NCBI GenBank assembly: GCA_026400935.1
Contig: JAPLNX010000106.1
Location: 1-37,140, forward strand
DNA: 37,140 nt
From: Planctomycetia bacterium
GTDB taxonomy: Bacteria > Planctomycetota > Planctomycetia > Planctomycetales > Planctomycetaceae
Reading direction: 5' to 3'
The notes beneath the pieces were generated by a model that was not told the DNA's origin, did not search any database, and saw only the letters and a list, made by a program, of their open reading frames with translations. Of this stretch, positions 35,872 through 37,140 are shown piece by piece (within the stretch, counting starts at the first letter, position 1; every line of letters starts with the position of its first letter). The position numbers were made by a program, and so were the translations under genes.

Positions 35872-37140
35872 ATGTTTCGTGTTAGGTGTCCCTCCTGCGA
35901 ACAACTCTTGGGTGTTCCCGAAGGAACCGTCGGAAACACGACGAAGTGCCCTCAGTGTGCTCACCAATTTCGAGTTTCCGAGACTGATGAAGTGACGATG
36001 CCACGTCCGCGATCAGCGCGGGTGACGTCTCGTCCACAAGACGCACCTTCCCGCACATCAAAGGCCGCATCCAAAGCGCCGAGACGTTTTCCCGCGCGAC
36101 CTCGCGACTTGGAGACCTCATCGGAACTTTCGCACTCTGCGGAACCACCACGCGGGCGATTGATTTGGATGATTGCAGTCACTGTTGTCTTGGCTGTTGG
36201 CGGAGCCTTCACGACCTATCAAGTCATGTCGCCATCAAGCTCCCAACCTGCAAATGCAGTTGCAGCAGTACCCGCGAAGTTACCGCCGGGACTGATCGAC
36301 GACTTCCAGAAGCGGATGGCAGCGGACCAAGAGGTTGAGCAGCGGTTAAGCGTCGAAGACCAGATTATCGCGAAACTCACGACCGTCGACGCGCTCTCAG
36401 AACCGTCGGCAATCCTACGTGTCGCCAAAGAAATCGAATTGGCGCACCCGCAAGAACCGCTCGTTCTGCAACACGCGGCTCTGGCATATCTGAAAGGGCA
36501 CGATCCAACGTCAGCGGCCTCCACAGCGCGGCGCGCGTTGGAGTTACTTGATTCACTCCCGATGGATCAGCAGCCGTCAAAAGCCGCGCGGGCTCAGTTA
36601 TTGACTGTGTTGGGAACAGCCGATTTGGAACGCGGTGCCCACAAGGCCGCTGCCACTGCTTTTCGCGAGGCGGCAAATCTCGAACCGACGCTGTTGGCGA
36701 AAGCGGACTTGGTGAGCAGGTTGGCCGATGAGCTTTCGCCGACACCTGAGGCGCTCCTGGTCGCTTCGGATGTGACGGGGCGGTTGGATGAACTCCCTGA
36801 GACCAAATTCGAGATCAATGTAGACGGTGTGCTACGTTTGGCTCCACCGTGGTTTTATGAGGAAGTGCGGGGACGGATACTGCGAATGCTCGATGACAAC
36901 AGTTTGATCATGGAATACCGGGACGATCCGGACGGTCCGCCGCGTTACCTGCGATTCCCGTTTTCCTCAGTGTACGACGTTTACCGCGACCACGAGGTGG
37001 AGACGACGCGAGTGAAGGCATTTGCCGCACTGGGTTATAACGCCTTGCCATCGATTCATAATCAGTATATCAATGGTCTCTTCAACTTTGCCGCAAGCTA
37101 TAAGCAAGCTGGCGATAAAGTTTCCGGGAATGAAGCCGAA
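35872..37140 (+). CDS. Zinc-ribbon/transmembrane protein, paralogue 2, cut by window edge
   Basis: 423 codons open to the right edge from ATG 35872 (GGAGG 6 nt upstream). The N-terminus copies paralogue 1: zinc ribbon with Cys6, Cys9, Cys26, Cys29, a basic linker, and a membrane helix at ~98-117 (VTVVLAVGGAFTTYQVM). After SSSQPANAV the sequence departs completely. Residues ~140-290 are helical with TPR-like spacing (LQHAALAYLKGHDPTSAASTA, LTVLGTADLERGAHKAAATAF). From ~300 a different domain begins (FEINVDGVLRLAPPWFYEEV). The outer part may bind proteins through TPRs. The C-terminus lies beyond the window. Confidence 0.8.
   Translation, partial: MFRVRCPSCEQLLGVPEGTVGNTTKCPQCAHQFRVSETDEVTMPRPRSARVTSRPQDAPSRTSKAASKAPRRFPARPRDLETSSELSHSAEPPRGRLIWMIAVTVVLAVGGAFTTYQVMSPSSSQPANAVAAVPAKLPPGLIDDFQKRMAADQEVEQRLSVEDQIIAKLTTVDALSEPSAILRVAKEIELAHPQEPLVLQHAALAYLKGHDPTSAASTARRALELLDSLPMDQQPSKAARAQLLTVLGTADLERGAHKAAATAFREAANLEPTLLAKADLVSRLADELSPTPEALLVASDVTGRLDELPETKFEINVDGVLRLAPPWFYEEVRGRILRMLDDNSLIMEYRDDPDGPPRYLRFPFSSVYDVYRDHEVETTRVKAFAALGYNALPSIHNQYINGLFNFAASYKQAGDKVSGNEAE

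Noticed and set aside
35610-35885. 91-codon ORF over the duplicated helicase fragment
   Set aside because: It is out of frame with the helicase remnant; the matching frame shows a clear fragment and the ORF overlaps the next gene's start.

Overview
The window looks like a chromosomal segment of a planctomycete, possibly Planctomycetaceae-like. The phylum call is inference from gene content: a 2191-residue Ser/Thr kinase fused to WD40 propellers with the DWG variant of DFG, zinc-ribbon/transmembrane proteins of the MJ0042 type, HEAT-repeat and DUF11-like envelope proteins, a helicase-associated-domain nuclease-helicase, and many short hairpin repeats between genes. I found no rRNA, tRNA, CRISPR array, transposase or integrase.

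Left part (1-12660). A TolC-family outer-membrane efflux lipoprotein runs off the left edge on the minus strand. Behind it is the giant membrane kinase, also minus, with tandem 36-residue Thr/Asp repeats in its cytoplasmic N-terminus. Divergent from the kinase are glyA (serine hydroxymethyltransferase), a small ThiS/MoaD-type sulfur carrier, and a secreted esterase with a large unassigned C-terminal region.

Middle part (12910-23807). Four co-directional genes form a probable operon closed by a strong terminator at 19613: a lipoprotein, a long coiled-coil protein, a membrane-anchored HEAT-repeat protein and a second lipoprotein with a DUF11-like beta domain. I cannot assign this set to a known system; it looks like an envelope or surface assembly. 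Next come a sugar-acid dehydratase of the IlvD/EDD family (minus) and a divergent cyclase/kynurenine-formamidase-like enzyme (plus), then a minus-strand membrane-anchored cysteine-cluster (YkgJ-like) protein and a doubtful 70-residue ORF.

Respiratory part (23904-31562). A Rieske protein, a cytochrome b carrying two fused c-type heme domains, and a small cytochrome c'-like protein form an electron-transfer cluster. They are followed by a three-subunit periplasmic molybdenum hydroxylase (Tat-exported 2x[2Fe-2S] subunit, molybdopterin subunit, FAD subunit) that ends at a clear terminator. A plausible route is hydroxylase to periplasmic cytochrome to bc complex, but this is inference.

Right part (31922-37140). 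A single-chain nuclease-helicase of restriction type contains two in-frame palindromic repeat insertions. Its last ~75 codons are duplicated about 1.5 kb downstream. Each copy of that 3' end is followed by the same promoter-like leader and a zinc-ribbon/TM protein. The two zinc-ribbon paralogues share their N-terminal module but have unrelated outer domains. This cassette-like arrangement is the most unusual part of the window.

Short inverted-repeat elements of several sequence families, often as two facing copies, sit in many of the gene junctions.
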